64,000 nt of DNA from Plasmodium brasilianum (taxonomy: Eukaryota > Apicomplexa > Aconoidasida > Haemosporida > Plasmodiidae), in NCBI RefSeq assembly GCF_023973825.1, contig NC_090114.1:1256501-1320500 (forward strand). The letters are read 5' to 3'. The translations under genes and the position numbers were made by a program. Numbering within the stretch: position 1 is the first letter of the stretch; each line of letters starts with the position of its first letter. This document shows, piece by piece, positions 24,510 through 37,000 of the stretch. The notes below the pieces were generated by a model. It was not told the DNA's origin. It worked only from the letters and a program-made list of their open reading frames with translations, and searched no databases.

Positions 24510-27500
24510 AGTTTATATTCTATTTTTAAATTACATTGTAATTAATTTATACATATATGTGTATATAAATAAAAAATATATTTGTTTTATGTAGTTGTTA
24601 TTTTTTTATTAAAGTAATGAAGATACTTTAAAAATATTAATTACAAGTTTCAGAATGTTGCCCAGAAGAAATAATAACATTTCCCCATATAGGATTAGGT
24701 CTAAAATATGAAGTTGTAAATACACTGAAATTTTACTATATATGAAGAGAATATAAATGATGCTAATATATAGCATTTTATTTTATAGTTTTCTTTTTTA
24801 AGGTTTATTTTTTTAAATTGCTTACTTTAAAGTTCACTTTGAATAATAGTTGATAATTTTAATTAATAAAAGTATTTTTTTTTCTGTTTTTTATTTTTTA
24901 ATTTAATCAATTTGTTCTTTTAATTATAAATATTATAATTAACTCAGAAAATGTATATTTAGAAGATATTATATTTTAATTTATTTGAGATAATAATAAG
25001 ATTTCGTATATATAAATATTATTTAATATGTTTAAGTATGAAATAAGAAATAACAAAAAAAAAATTAATGACTATTCAGAAGGTACCTTTTATCATACAC
25101 CTAAACACATAGTTAACATTTTTACTACTAATGATGTATTTACATTAAGTGATCCATGAAAAATATAAATTAGAATTTTCATTTTGTATAAAAATTTTTA
25201 CAATTATATATATATTTTGGATATTTTATTATTACTGAAATATGCTGTAATGATAATAATTATTATAATATTTAAGAATTCTTTTTTTTTTCTTTTTATT
25301 ATCGTTAAAAACTTTTATTTTATATAATTTTTGTTATACTAATGGAATTTAACATTATAAGATAATTATCGAATAAATGTTATCTTGATAAATGTGTATA
25401 GATTTTAAATTAATTGGAGGCTCTCTTTAATAAGTTCATTTTTTCATATTATTTTTATACCCATATATATTTTATTCTATTATACCCATAGAATAACATG
25501 AGGCCGCTATGTACCTTTGTAGTGCACTAACATTGGTGTAAGGAGAAATAGACACAATTAAAATGGAGAATACACTTTTGAATTCATGGTTTTGGTTAAC
25601 AAGTAATAGTATATCATTTAAATTATATGGAACTGCTTAGGACAATACAACTTTGTTATAACAGATAGATTAAACGATATTGCATAATTTATTATTTGTG
25701 AAGAAATAAATGTTATTTAACTATTATTAATGTTTATATTTTTCAGCATTAAATCATTTTTGGCACAGTCCACTAATATTTAGATATTTTTAATTTTTAA
25801 TAATAGCATAAACGATGAATTTCATTTTAATGATTATGAACTTCACAAATAAAAAAGAATAAAATTATAGAAGATTATTAAATTTTATATTTTAAGATCC
25901 CTGTTAAATTCATATAGAATTAATACATAGAATATTATATAAGCTATTAATATGCTTCTTTATTTTTTAATTATTATACGCAAAGATTCTTTTTTTTATA
26001 TATTTTTTGGTCACTCTAAAAACAAAAGTTATGAGCTAAAGTAATTAAATAATGTAATCATAACTGTACAAACATTATAAAATAGGTAAACTAATAAATA
26101 TAGTTAAAAATATAATAAAATACATAAAATTGAATTAGAACGAACTACTTATAATACACATTTATATTATACACGCATAGTGATTCATTTATAATTTGAT
26201 GGGAATTTCAAAATATTAGTATATAATAGTTAGTAGTGTGCTATAATTCGATGATTTTGTTTTAAATTTCATATTACATGAAAATATACGTAGAATGAAT
26301 AATAATTTAAAAAGAAAATTCATAAATTTTTTTAATAGATTGTAATATTATATTATCGTGTTGTATATTTAATTTTAAAAAATGGATTTATAAATTACAG
26401 CATAAATTGAGTCTTCAACGAATATAAGAATAATTTTTTTTATGCTTCCTTTTTTTTTATTTCGAAAAATATAGTTATATGACATAATTTTTATAAAAAG
26501 AAGATAAATAAAAATATTATAACGTTTTAGTAAAATTAACGGTATTGTAATATAACATTTCATTGTTATTTTACTATCTTAAAAAAATAGCGAAATCAAC
26601 ATAATATATTTTCGTATTTTAATAAACAATGTGTGAATTAAGTTGTGTTGTTTCATATTTAATATGGATCAATATTTCACTTATGTTCGAATTATAAATA
26701 CCCATGTAACACATTTATATTAATATCGTACGATAATTTATTTGGACTTTTTTTTATAATTTTTTTTTACTATTTATTTCGTTATATTTTCTTTGCAAAT
26801 TTATTTTAAATAATACATTTACCAAAAAGTTTATATAATATGCAATGACAAATGTAATACCCACGAAAATGAATTTATAATTTCTACACTATAAAAAATG
26901 AAAAGGAAAAGAAGATATAATTTTGTAATTAACATTTGTAGATTATTTCACAAATAATAGAATTATAATTGAACAAAAAATTCGTGTAATAAATATTTTC
27001 CATTTAATAAAAATGTTTCATATTTTTAATGTGTTATAATTGTCTTTAGCTGATATATTTCAACAATTGTAGTATTTTATAATTTTATAATTTTGTGTTT
27101 TATAAATTATTGCAAAAAGCACAAGTAAATGTCTTAACTATTTATGGTATCTTTAGAAAAGATTTTTATGTACGTGTCTTTGATAAAATAGATGAATAAT
27201 TATTGTCGATAAACTTATCCTCCATATATTAAAATGAATGTATAATCCATACATTAAATTTGCTTCAAGAATAAATTATAAGTTTAATATATATAATGTA
27301 ATTTGAAGTGTGGATAGTGAAAAAGCATTTGCTACATTTCATAACATATAAATGTAATTACAGAATAAAAACATAAAATAAATTTTTATATATTACTATT
27401 ATACCATGTAATATCATATTTTACATGTAATATTGTAGATCAATATCGAATTAATTTTTACTTAAATTAACAATTTGTCTATTATATGTCAATAATAACG

Positions 27501-27990
27501 CTATAAATTAATAATGAAAGAAATTAAATAAAATATGGATTTAAGAAGTAACTATTTGTATTTTATAAGTAGTAAAAAAGAATACAATGTTCATCAATAG
27601 AATATGGGATATTATATGTAATATATATTTTTTTTCATATATATATATAAGAAAAAAAAAAATACACCTTTAATTATCACAGCAATAGAAATAGCGAATA
27701 GTAATTAACATAATGGAAGTACTAATGTAATTTTTATTTTTTCTTTTAAAATAACTATTCATGTCATATTGTTTGATTATTCTATTTCTCTTTAAAGAGA
27801 ATCAAAAAAATTATCCTTGAAAATAAAAATTTATAAATTAATACTTTTTTTAATTTTTCTTTTTTTTTATAGATTAATTTAAAGATAATAAAAATTTTGA
27901 TGAACGATATGTAATAATTTATGTCTCTTATATTTAGCATAAGATCTTAATGAAATTTAATTAAGGGTGTAATACAAGAGCAATATTCGT
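24510..27990. other. AT-rich spacer, no gene seen
   Basis: Includes the 3' flank of the exported-protein gene. A small GC-richer patch at about 25495-25560 stands out but has no long open frame. The 62-codon minus-strand frame at 26375-26563 is low-complexity and not accepted. Confidence 0.6.
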
Positions 27991-28033
27991 TTAATTTGTT
28001 GTTTTATTAAAAAAATAGTAGAAGACTGGGTTG

Positions 28034-28660
28034 AATGCTCGAAACTTTTTAAAATATATGATGGCTTTTGAGGATGGTATGTGTTATGATCACTTGATCT
28101 GTTTGTTATGCGGCAAAATAAAATGCTGTGATTTTTATGTCGTATACATTAATGAACTGTACAGGAAGATGGATACTGCTTTAAAAGGAATACATTGTAA
28201 AGATTAACAGTTGGAATAGTTCTATGAAAAAGATACAGAACAATATAATATAGAAGTACTAAATGATAAAAAAGAATTGCACTCTTTTTATAACATTAAA
28301 TAATAATATAAAAACCGCAATGAGCAAGAGTAAAGCTTCAAACAAACAGAAATGTTGCATATAATTATGGAATATTTTTAAGTTAAGAAAAATTATAAAA
28401 AAGAATAATGATGAAGTGCACAATGATAAAAAAATAGAACATTTTAAAGAAATATTTAATGCTGTGCGTACTTAGTTTATATTTATAAAAGTTAAGTATT
28501 CTAAGAATGATCTATATGAGGAATTCGTTGTAGAATATAAAATTCTTAAGCAAAAAGTGGAAAATTTAATGATTCCGTGAAGGATGGAGGTGCGCTACGA
28601 GAACACACAGGAATACTGTTAACTATTACAAAGAAAAAAGAAGCATCATTATGTACATTA
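28034..28660 (+). pseudogene. Degraded coding remnant, unidentified
   Basis: From 28034 one plus-strand frame stays open for about 57 codons and includes the Cys-rich LICLLCGKIKCCDFYVVY, followed by INELYRKMDTALKGIHCKD, ending at TAA near 28205. The same frame then gives a charged, coiled-coil-like text (FYEKDTEQYNIEVLNDKKEL) broken by many stops. At 28508-28577 a separate open piece reads LYEEFVVEYKILKQKVENLM before TGA. Composition is richer in G, C, Glu and Lys than the flanks, so this looks like a former exon. The family is not recognised; the coiled-coil style would suit a reticulocyte-binding-like protein, but this is a guess. Confidence 0.4.
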
Positions 28661-28989
28661 TAAATTTTATAAAAATAATTAATGTAAACAGTTAATTTAA
28701 TATTTTATAGTTGTTATAAAACGAAAAAAATTATTTTGTTAGCATCTTCCCAATAAGCATTATAAAATTAATTTATTATTATTGATTAAGAGGAAAATAT
28801 TTCGAAAGATTTCTCGTACAATAAAACACGCAGAAATTTTATTGGAAGAGATGATATTAATTGATATTGAAGTTGTTAATATATCTAAGATTTATAAAAC
28901 AAATACTAATGGATTAATAATCTTTGTAAACATTTATATTGAAATGTAGGAACAAAATTAATTACTGTTCTAGTTAATATAAAAAATGA

Positions 28990-29590
28990 AGGTGATTGTT
29001 CTCTGTATTTAATTATTTATTGGATATATTAGGAAATAATAAATATATATATTAGTAAGAAAAAAAAAGCATATGAAATACCTTTATTTTAACGAAACAT
29101 ATTAAGGTAGCGCATAATATTTATTATGAGTAAAAGGGAGGAGGATTTAATAAAAATTATATTCTAATAGAATACAAATTATGTGAAAAGTAAAGAGCAT
29201 TACAATGTAAACATTATGGAAGTAATTTTTATCACAATATTTGTAAGGTTAAAAGATTAGTGGTAGAAAGATTTAGTTATATTTATGAATTAACCTTTTG
29301 CAAACACTACTTTTATTATTTCGGTTTTATTTTCTAAGATTTCAGAGAGACTAAACGTCTGTTTTGTTATTTTAAAAATAATGTTAGTACAGAAATGAAA
29401 ATTTCTGTTGTTAAGGATAAGCAACAAATCCTTCGAAAATACCTTACTTATATCAATAAAATATACGTAAAATATATTGATAACTTCTGTATGTATTTTT
29501 TCGTTCTAATAATTGTGGGGACAACTAACGAGATTATTTTTATTATCATTAAATGTATAGACCATATGATCTTTATATTTTAATAAAAAG
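28990..29590 (+). pseudogene. pir: pir pseudogene
   Basis: Two blocks in different frames match landmarks of pir proteins. At 28997 the reading CSLYLIIYWIY then TAG corresponds to the conserved Cys-x-Tyr-Leu...Tyr-Trp-Ile-Tyr block. From about 29341 the frame reads RLFCYFKNN, then KYLTYINKIYVKYIDNFCMYFF, corresponding to the conserved Tyr-Phe-Lys segment and the Cys/Tyr-rich block that in the intact pir at 54-55 kb reads DYLEQIKNIYEKHIRKCCKY. Between the blocks the sequence is full of stops, and the frame differs, so at least one frameshift has occurred. The N-terminal exon, the transmembrane helix and the last exon are not recognisable. The plus orientation is opposite to the intact pir. Confidence 0.55.
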
Positions 29591-32500
29591 TAATATAATT
29601 CTACCGTTCGATTAAGGAATGAAAAAGGTACATAAATCTGTACCCAATGAAAGTAAATTCATAGTAAAAAGCGTAAATTAATCAGCAGCTATATATTAAA
29701 ATTCTAAATGGGATCCTTTTTTATACTCTGGGTTATTAATTTATTAAGAAGATATCTTATCTAATTTATTAAGTATTAACATATTAATTTGTACGTGAAC
29801 ACATTTCCAATTAACATGAATATTTAATAACTGTTATATATATGAATGCACCATAATCAATAATAACAGCAAGGTTATATATGCTTGTCCATCAGATTAA
29901 ATTGTTAAAGGAATATAACTTGTTTGTTATGTTTGAATGTATGCTAATAATTTTTATGGTAATCAAAGTAATATGTAATATGTTAGGTGATAATTATTAA
30001 TGAAGGTAATAAGATAATAAACAATTAAGTTTTAAACTTAATTTACATAATGTTATAATTGGATATATCACAAAAATACATTCTTTAATATATTAAAATT
30101 TAATCATTAAAAAAAAAATTAATTTGATTTATGAATTATTTATGGTGTATAAATGAACAAACTCTATGTTTATAATTTAATGCAATAACAAATACTCTAG
30201 TACCTTTCTTATTATCCAACATTTTTTTATTTTATATAATTGATGTTTAAATCATATAATTACAGTTGGAATTATTAGTTTTTTATGTAGAATGATTTAA
30301 AATGTGGAAATCTTAAATTAAGTGGAACTACAAGTGTAATTATTATTTATAAATTTTATGAATTGAATACATTATTAGTGTACATTATAAGTGATATAAG
30401 GATTAAATTTAATAAACGTATAAAAAGGCTTAGATCATTTATAAATATTATTATATAGTATGAATTATTCATATAATGTTGGAATAAACATGAAGTAAGA
30501 ATTTATAGTTTTCAGGTACGTTTTTTTTACCATTAATTTAAATGTTGTTGTAAGTTAGAATTATTAGTTAATAAAAGGATAATTATAAACGAATTATTGA
30601 ATGAATGAAATGCATCATAAGGAATAGATTTTTATAAAAAAATGCGCAAAAACAAGAGCAAGCACGTAACAAAAAAAAAAAAAAAAGAAAGAATAATAAA
30701 CAAAAAGTAACGAATATTGAAAGTGCATTATTTTGTTATAAAGTAGATATATATTTGAACCTGATTTATCCTAAAATTAATTCTTATAGATAAAGTATGA
30801 TGTTTGTATTTTACTTGAAATTTGAGAATGGATATTTTAATAATAGAATAATTTATATTATATACAACAAAACTAATTTTAGTATTACTTTTTTCTATAT
30901 TTTGAACGGTATAATTAAGAACAGACAATATTTTAATAATGAAATCAACAAAAATGTGTAAAGTATTTTTATGTATTTAATAGGTATCTCATTGTTAATG
31001 ATAATTATTAAAATGATCTTATTCAATATACACCTTAACTACATTTAACCATAATAGAGCGAATCATGAAAAATTTATAGTAAGGTGCTTTAAAAATAAC
31101 TTTTTATCAAAAATACAAGGTTACAATCACTCATAAACTATTTTTTTTTTCCATATTTTGGAAAAAGTAACAAATATAATAACAGGAACACAGTATTATA
31201 AAGCAAAAGATTCTTAAAAAATAAAATTTATTTTTTAAATTCGTTATCCTTTTTTCATAAATTTCTTTTTGCATAAATTATTTATTTATGATTTTATATT
31301 CCATATTTGTATATTCAATTTATTGTAGTGAATCAATCAATGTAGTATATTTACAATTATCTCTTATTAATGACTTTATTATCCAATATGAATTAATAAT
31401 AAATAAAAATGTTAGTGAGAGTATAAACAGCGAATACGTAATTATACATAATAAAATATAATTTCGAACATATTATTACTAAAATGAGTAATAAACCATG
31501 TAACACATTAACAAAATAAATCAGAAGGTAACTGGATAATGGACAAAACAAAGGATGTACAGATTTCCAGAACCTTAACAGTATTTCTCTTAATTCAATT
31601 GGTATGTCTTATATGGAATATGGATAATTCTTAATAAGATAATATTTTTCTCATATAACCAAATTATTATGAAATATTACCTCGAAATAATTAATTCATC
31701 TGCGACATTATAAAGGGTTAAGATATTTAAACATATATATAATATACATCGTAATAATAATTATTTTAATACTTTTAATTTTTCTGTGATATGTCAACCT
31801 TTTTATGAATCATTATAATTTTTCATACTTTCTTTTTATGTATGAACTCATATGTACTCTAATTTAATGCTTAATGATCATACATATAAAGTATATCAAA
31901 TGAAAGTTAAGCATATAAAAGCGGAAAGTTAATTGATATAGAACAACTGAATTACGAAAAATTACACATTAATTTTTTTTATTATTTTTTTATGGAAATT
32001 ATTCATTACTAATTTTTTTTATTTAAGATTAAAATCTGTGTCAAAAGGAAATTAGCTATTACTTATAAGAATTTGTAATGGAAAAATTACATTTGAAATA
32101 ACACATATTTATTACGCTACCAGGATTGTCCTTCATCTAAATGCCATAATGATATATCGTCTTTTCTTTCATATTTTATATTTTTAGTAATTATTTTAAA
32201 TTGAAAGACTCATAAACAATTTCTTAAAACATATACAATATAAGAATTGCGTAATTTTTATGAGAATAAAAAGAAAAATATGATACCTGAAAAACATATA
32301 AAGCATCCAATTAATTTTATTGTACATTAATATTATATATTTATATGAGATATAAGAAAAAGAAGATACTTGGACAATAGGATATAACAAAATAAAAAAT
32401 TACTACTGAAATAAAATAATATAAACATTAATAAAAATAAAACAAGATAATAAGGTTATTCATTTAAATATAGACAGTTAATTGAAAAACATGAAAAAAT

Positions 32501-33392
32501 TTCTTTTGTTTATAATGTAAAAGTAATTTTTTAATATAATCATTTCCTCTAAAATTAGAATAAAACATCTAAAAAAATTAAATTAGCGCATAAATAATAT
32601 TTCTATAAAATAAAAATTATTAAAAAATTAATACTTAAAATTAATTAAGATATATTGGTTCCTAGTAAGTTGTTTTTCTCAACAGAACTATCACATTTAA
32701 ACATGTAAAGCAGATGTATACAAATGCGTTAAACGGATTCTCATAAAGAGGATAATTATAAAGAATTAATAATTATATATCATTAAAAATTTACATATAT
32801 ATTTAAATACAAATTAAGAAATATAAATAAATACAGTAAGTTTATAAACACTATAAAACAAATAGTAAAAATATAACTTAAGGAAAGTAACTGAAACAAA
32901 GTTATATAAGTTATTTTCTCGTATAAATAAATAAAAAAAATAATAATAATAAATGAATTATTTTAAAATTAAAATTTCCCTATAACAGTAAAGAAAAATT
33001 AACAATATAAATAAACACAAAACATATAAATAATCTATTCACACTAGCGGAATATAGAAATGACACAGAAAAAGTGTTTTTTAGATAGAAGTTGAAAAGA
33101 ATATAATTAATATATCAGATAATTAATGATAATTTTTATACAGCATTAAATACATAAAATTTCATCTACATTTAAAAACATGTATTGAATTTGAAGATTT
33201 CTCAAAATCCTTATTTAAGTTAATCTTGATGGAGTGCAGAATCTTTTTTATTTCTAGATTTATTTTTAAAAATGAGAGGGAAATAATAAATTATATATAT
33301 TAAATTAGATAAAATTAAATTTGCTTCATTTATAATTGATAGAAATGAATTAAACCTATATTCGATGTTAGTATTTGTTAATATTGTAATTA
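29591..33392. other. AT-rich spacer, possible orphan signal exon
   Basis: No complete gene. A candidate isolated signal-peptide exon lies at 31539-31601 (listed separately). The 62-66-codon frames at 30728-30928 and 32196-32390 on the minus strand have the Ile/Tyr/Lys composition of chance frames and are not accepted. Confidence 0.55.
31539..31601 (+). pseudogene. Possible orphan signal-peptide exon
   Basis: Twenty-one codons beginning MDKTKDVQISRTL run into a hydrophobic stretch (TVFLLIQL) and stop at a strong GTATGT donor (31602-31607). This resembles the short first exons of the exported-protein genes in this window. No matching PEXEL exon is found in the following 600 bases, so it would be an abandoned exon, or a chance match. 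Confidence 0.3.
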
Positions 33393-34098
33393 TTAAGTAC
33401 TTAACTTTTTTGTTAGATATGCTTTATACTTTATTTTACATTTTACATTGAATATTTTTTTTTCTTCTCTTTCATAATATTCTTCTAATTTATTTAAAAG
33501 TTAAGTTGACAATGATTTATTTTTTTTTAATGATCCATATTTTCCCTCTTGAAATGGTTTTTCTTCTAATTCTCCAGATATTGTCTTAAGATAATCTTCA
33601 GATGCTATAGAATCATGGGAACTTTATAAATTATATGGATAATTAATTGAATTTAATGAATTTTGAGATTTTTCATCATCATTGTTTTTATTACACTGAT
33701 CTATTGTGTAATTTCTTGGTAACAATGTACGTAATTTATGGTCACAAAAATTATCATCTTCATTTTCCATATTCGTATATTTTTATTTTAAGGATAAGTA
33801 AATCTGTTGAGAATCTAAATCTGGTTCATCATTTAATAATCTGCTTCCCCTTACATCTAATGTACCACTTAAATTGAACTCTTTATTCTAGGTTTTGTCA
33901 GATGTAGTTGACTAAAAATTAGGGTAAATATTTAATATTTAGAAAAATAATATCATTATCATAAAAGCAATATATTAAGGTTAAAATAAAAATATAAAAT
34001 TGAAAAATGTTTATAGAAATTATTAAATATAGTAATTATTTTACCTCAAAGAAATTTCGATATATCTATAGTAATAGTAAAAATGATAAAATTTTCAT
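33393..34098 (-). pseudogene. PEXEL exported-protein pseudogene, frame kept but five-plus stops
   Basis: Exon 1 (34098-34045, 18 codons) begins MKILSFLLLL, then TAG, then IYRNFFE, and ends at a GT donor. Exon 2 (33911-33393) follows a TTTTTAG acceptor in phase 0 and runs exactly 173 codons to TAA. It encodes a PEXEL motif, RLLND, in the context LDVRGSRLLNDEPD, then an acidic hydrophilic body with no membrane helix (contains SHDSIASEDYLKTI) and a basic tail. Stops interrupt exon 2 at 33890 (TAG), 33785, 33626 and 33503 (all TAA), yet no insertion or deletion disturbs the frame. The similarity around the PEXEL site and the identical second-exon length make it a paralogue of the intact gene at 23774-24509. 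It is presumed dead from several nonsense mutations. Confidence 0.7.
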
Positions 34099-37000
34099 AA
34101 AAAATAATTTATTTGATTGTAATATCGTGGTGAATTTGTTTACAAATTATAAATCTTTTATGATATTAGAATTTTTAGTAATATAGTTTTCTTTATAACA
34201 TTCAATAGAAGGTATGTTATAATTTCTGATTATTGTTTTCTGTTACCTTAAAGTTAAAAACTTTTTTACCGTTAATTAATGATAATTATAATATATATTT
34301 AATTGTAAAATGGAAAAAATGTATTAAATAAAAATATATTAGTAAATTTTATATGTAAAAATGTTATTAATTAAAATCATATAAAAATATATGGTACTCT
34401 GAAAACATGAAAAAGCATATAGTAATTATTTAATAATAATTGTATCTGCATAACATGTAAATAATTTATTTATAAAAAGTTATTTATAAATATTTTATAA
34501 CATATTATTAGGAATTTTCATTAATTTGTTTATGAAAATTAAAAAAAGTAATAAGATTACATGAAGTAATATATATATAAGTTTTCTTTTGAAAAAATAT
34601 AAAATTAAATTTCTTCCTTATAGCTATAAAAATGAAGAATAATTGGATGATACTTAAACTCCTAAGTATGAAAATTTTTTTAAAAATAATTTGCCATAAG
34701 CTCTACAAATAAAAGAACAAAGTATATACATAATTATAAATATTTAATAGAATACAGTTAATACACTGCATTATATACAATGTTAGAACATTTATATATT
34801 TTAGTAAAAAAAGCCTACTAGTCTGTTAACTGTTAAATATATACATTTTTATTATATAAGTTTAATTTTATTTTTATATTATATAAGATAATTTAAAGTG
34901 TCATATTTTTAGATAACATAAAACGCACTTTTATAATATAGTGTTGATATTAAGATCCTCAATATTAAGTTAAATATTTTAGTAATATATAAAATAATAT
35001 TAAAATTAAAAATTTGTATAAGTACAAATTTTCTTTAAAATTATTTTGGTTAAAATATGTTTAAAAAAAGAAATTCATAAAAAATATTAAAAAATAACTT
35101 TTTTTATGGTAAAAATACTATAAAGGATTATAAATATATAATTAATAGACACAATGATTCTTTAACAAACAATTATTATCTTTTTTACATTATATTGGAA
35201 GAAAATGCATGTAACATAATAGATAAACAACTTCACTCAGATGAATATAGACAAGAATATAAGGATCCTGAATAACTAATAAAATCGAATCCTAACAATG
35301 TGTAACAAAAAGCTCTTAGTTAAAATTGTGTAAATTATTTATACAAAATAATATTTAAATACTATGAAAATTTTATCATCTTCCATTCATAAATCATAAT
35401 TTAATTATATTTATTGAACCTATTTAAACATATTCCAGTTTTATTAAATATCTTTTCTATGTAATATATCTATAATAATAAATATAACTTCTGTTCTCAT
35501 ATATTTATTATATTTATATTAAATCACTTTCTACTATTTTTATTTACGCTTTTTATTCATGTATATTGTATATATGTACAAGTTCATGAAAATTTTTTAT
35601 TTTTTAAAAACTATAGAATTGATTAGTATGGAGAATCACTTTTTGTAAAGTTTAATAAAGATAAATTTGTTGTTATCTAGTTAAAATATATTTATATTTA
35701 TGGATATATATATGATTTATTAACATTTTAAAGAGAACGTTTTAATGTCAAAAAATTTGCTTTCACTTGTAATTAGGGAATTCTTAACGTGGGTCTATTA
35801 TAGTAATCCTCTAATGTGGATGAAACTTAACTTAAGAAAGATTTACTAGTTCATCAATTTTATTGATAAAATATGAAATACTATATTAAATTGCATGAAA
35901 CAAATTTATGTAGAAATATCTTATATATATATATATATATGGAAAATATGAATAATTTATATTTTAAATATTATCCTTTATGGTGCACTGACATGAATTC
36001 ATGGGAAAAAATTTTTTTTAAATAATTTTTAAACATAAGAAGATATTTTGAAATTACTATATGATACATTATGTAATTTGTACAATTTTTTATTTCTTGT
36101 TCAATTGTATAAGGTTAATTCATAATCATTATTATTAATAACATATAGTTAGTATAAATAGCTTTTGTAAAATATGAAAAATCTATAATTATTCGAAATA
36201 TATTAAATATATAATGAAATATATTTTCATAGTTAATTTAAGAAAATTGTAAAATGTGTATATAAAATATTAAAGTAAAAGAGAAAAAAAAACTAATAAA
36301 TATATTAGCTTGAAATACATAATGAATGAACAATAATGTACTGCTTTATTTTTCAGTAGTTAATTTGATTATTTTATATACCTATTCTAAAAATAATGAA
36401 AAATTAAAGAAAAGTTACATTTAATTTTCTATAAATTTATACATAATAAAAATATTTATTTATAAAAAACATTTTTAGTATATTTTTGATTTATTCCAAA
36501 AATTTATATTATATAATACAATTAATTAAGATAACTTAAAAAAAAAAAAAAAGTTAATATTGTCGATATCCTTAAATATAATTTATTAGAAAATTAAGAA
36601 TATGAAATTCCATTACACGAATATTTTGCATCTTTATAATATTTAGTTCCAATAATATTGCATTATAGTAAAATATTATGTAATATATTATATGGGCATG
36701 ACTATTCCATTTTTTTTTATCAGAATATATAGATAATAAGAATAATGTACATGTATAAATATTTAATCATACATATTAAAGATTTTTTATATGTTTATAA
36801 TTGTTTTTTATAATTAATTTAAGAACAATAATTGTATTTTTAAAAAACTTAAATATATTTTAATTTTTAATTTTAGGTGTCATAAATAGATATAGGAGGC
36901 AGCATAACTTAGATATGCAAACTAAGGAATGTATTATCCTTGCACATATATAAATGTAATTTTCTTATTTGTTATGAAAATTTATTCTAGAATAAATATA

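Noticed and set aside
33647..33877. 76-codon plus-strand frame
   Set aside because: It overlaps the minus-strand PEXEL pseudogene, whose reading includes the export motif and matches a paralogue; the plus reading has no such support.
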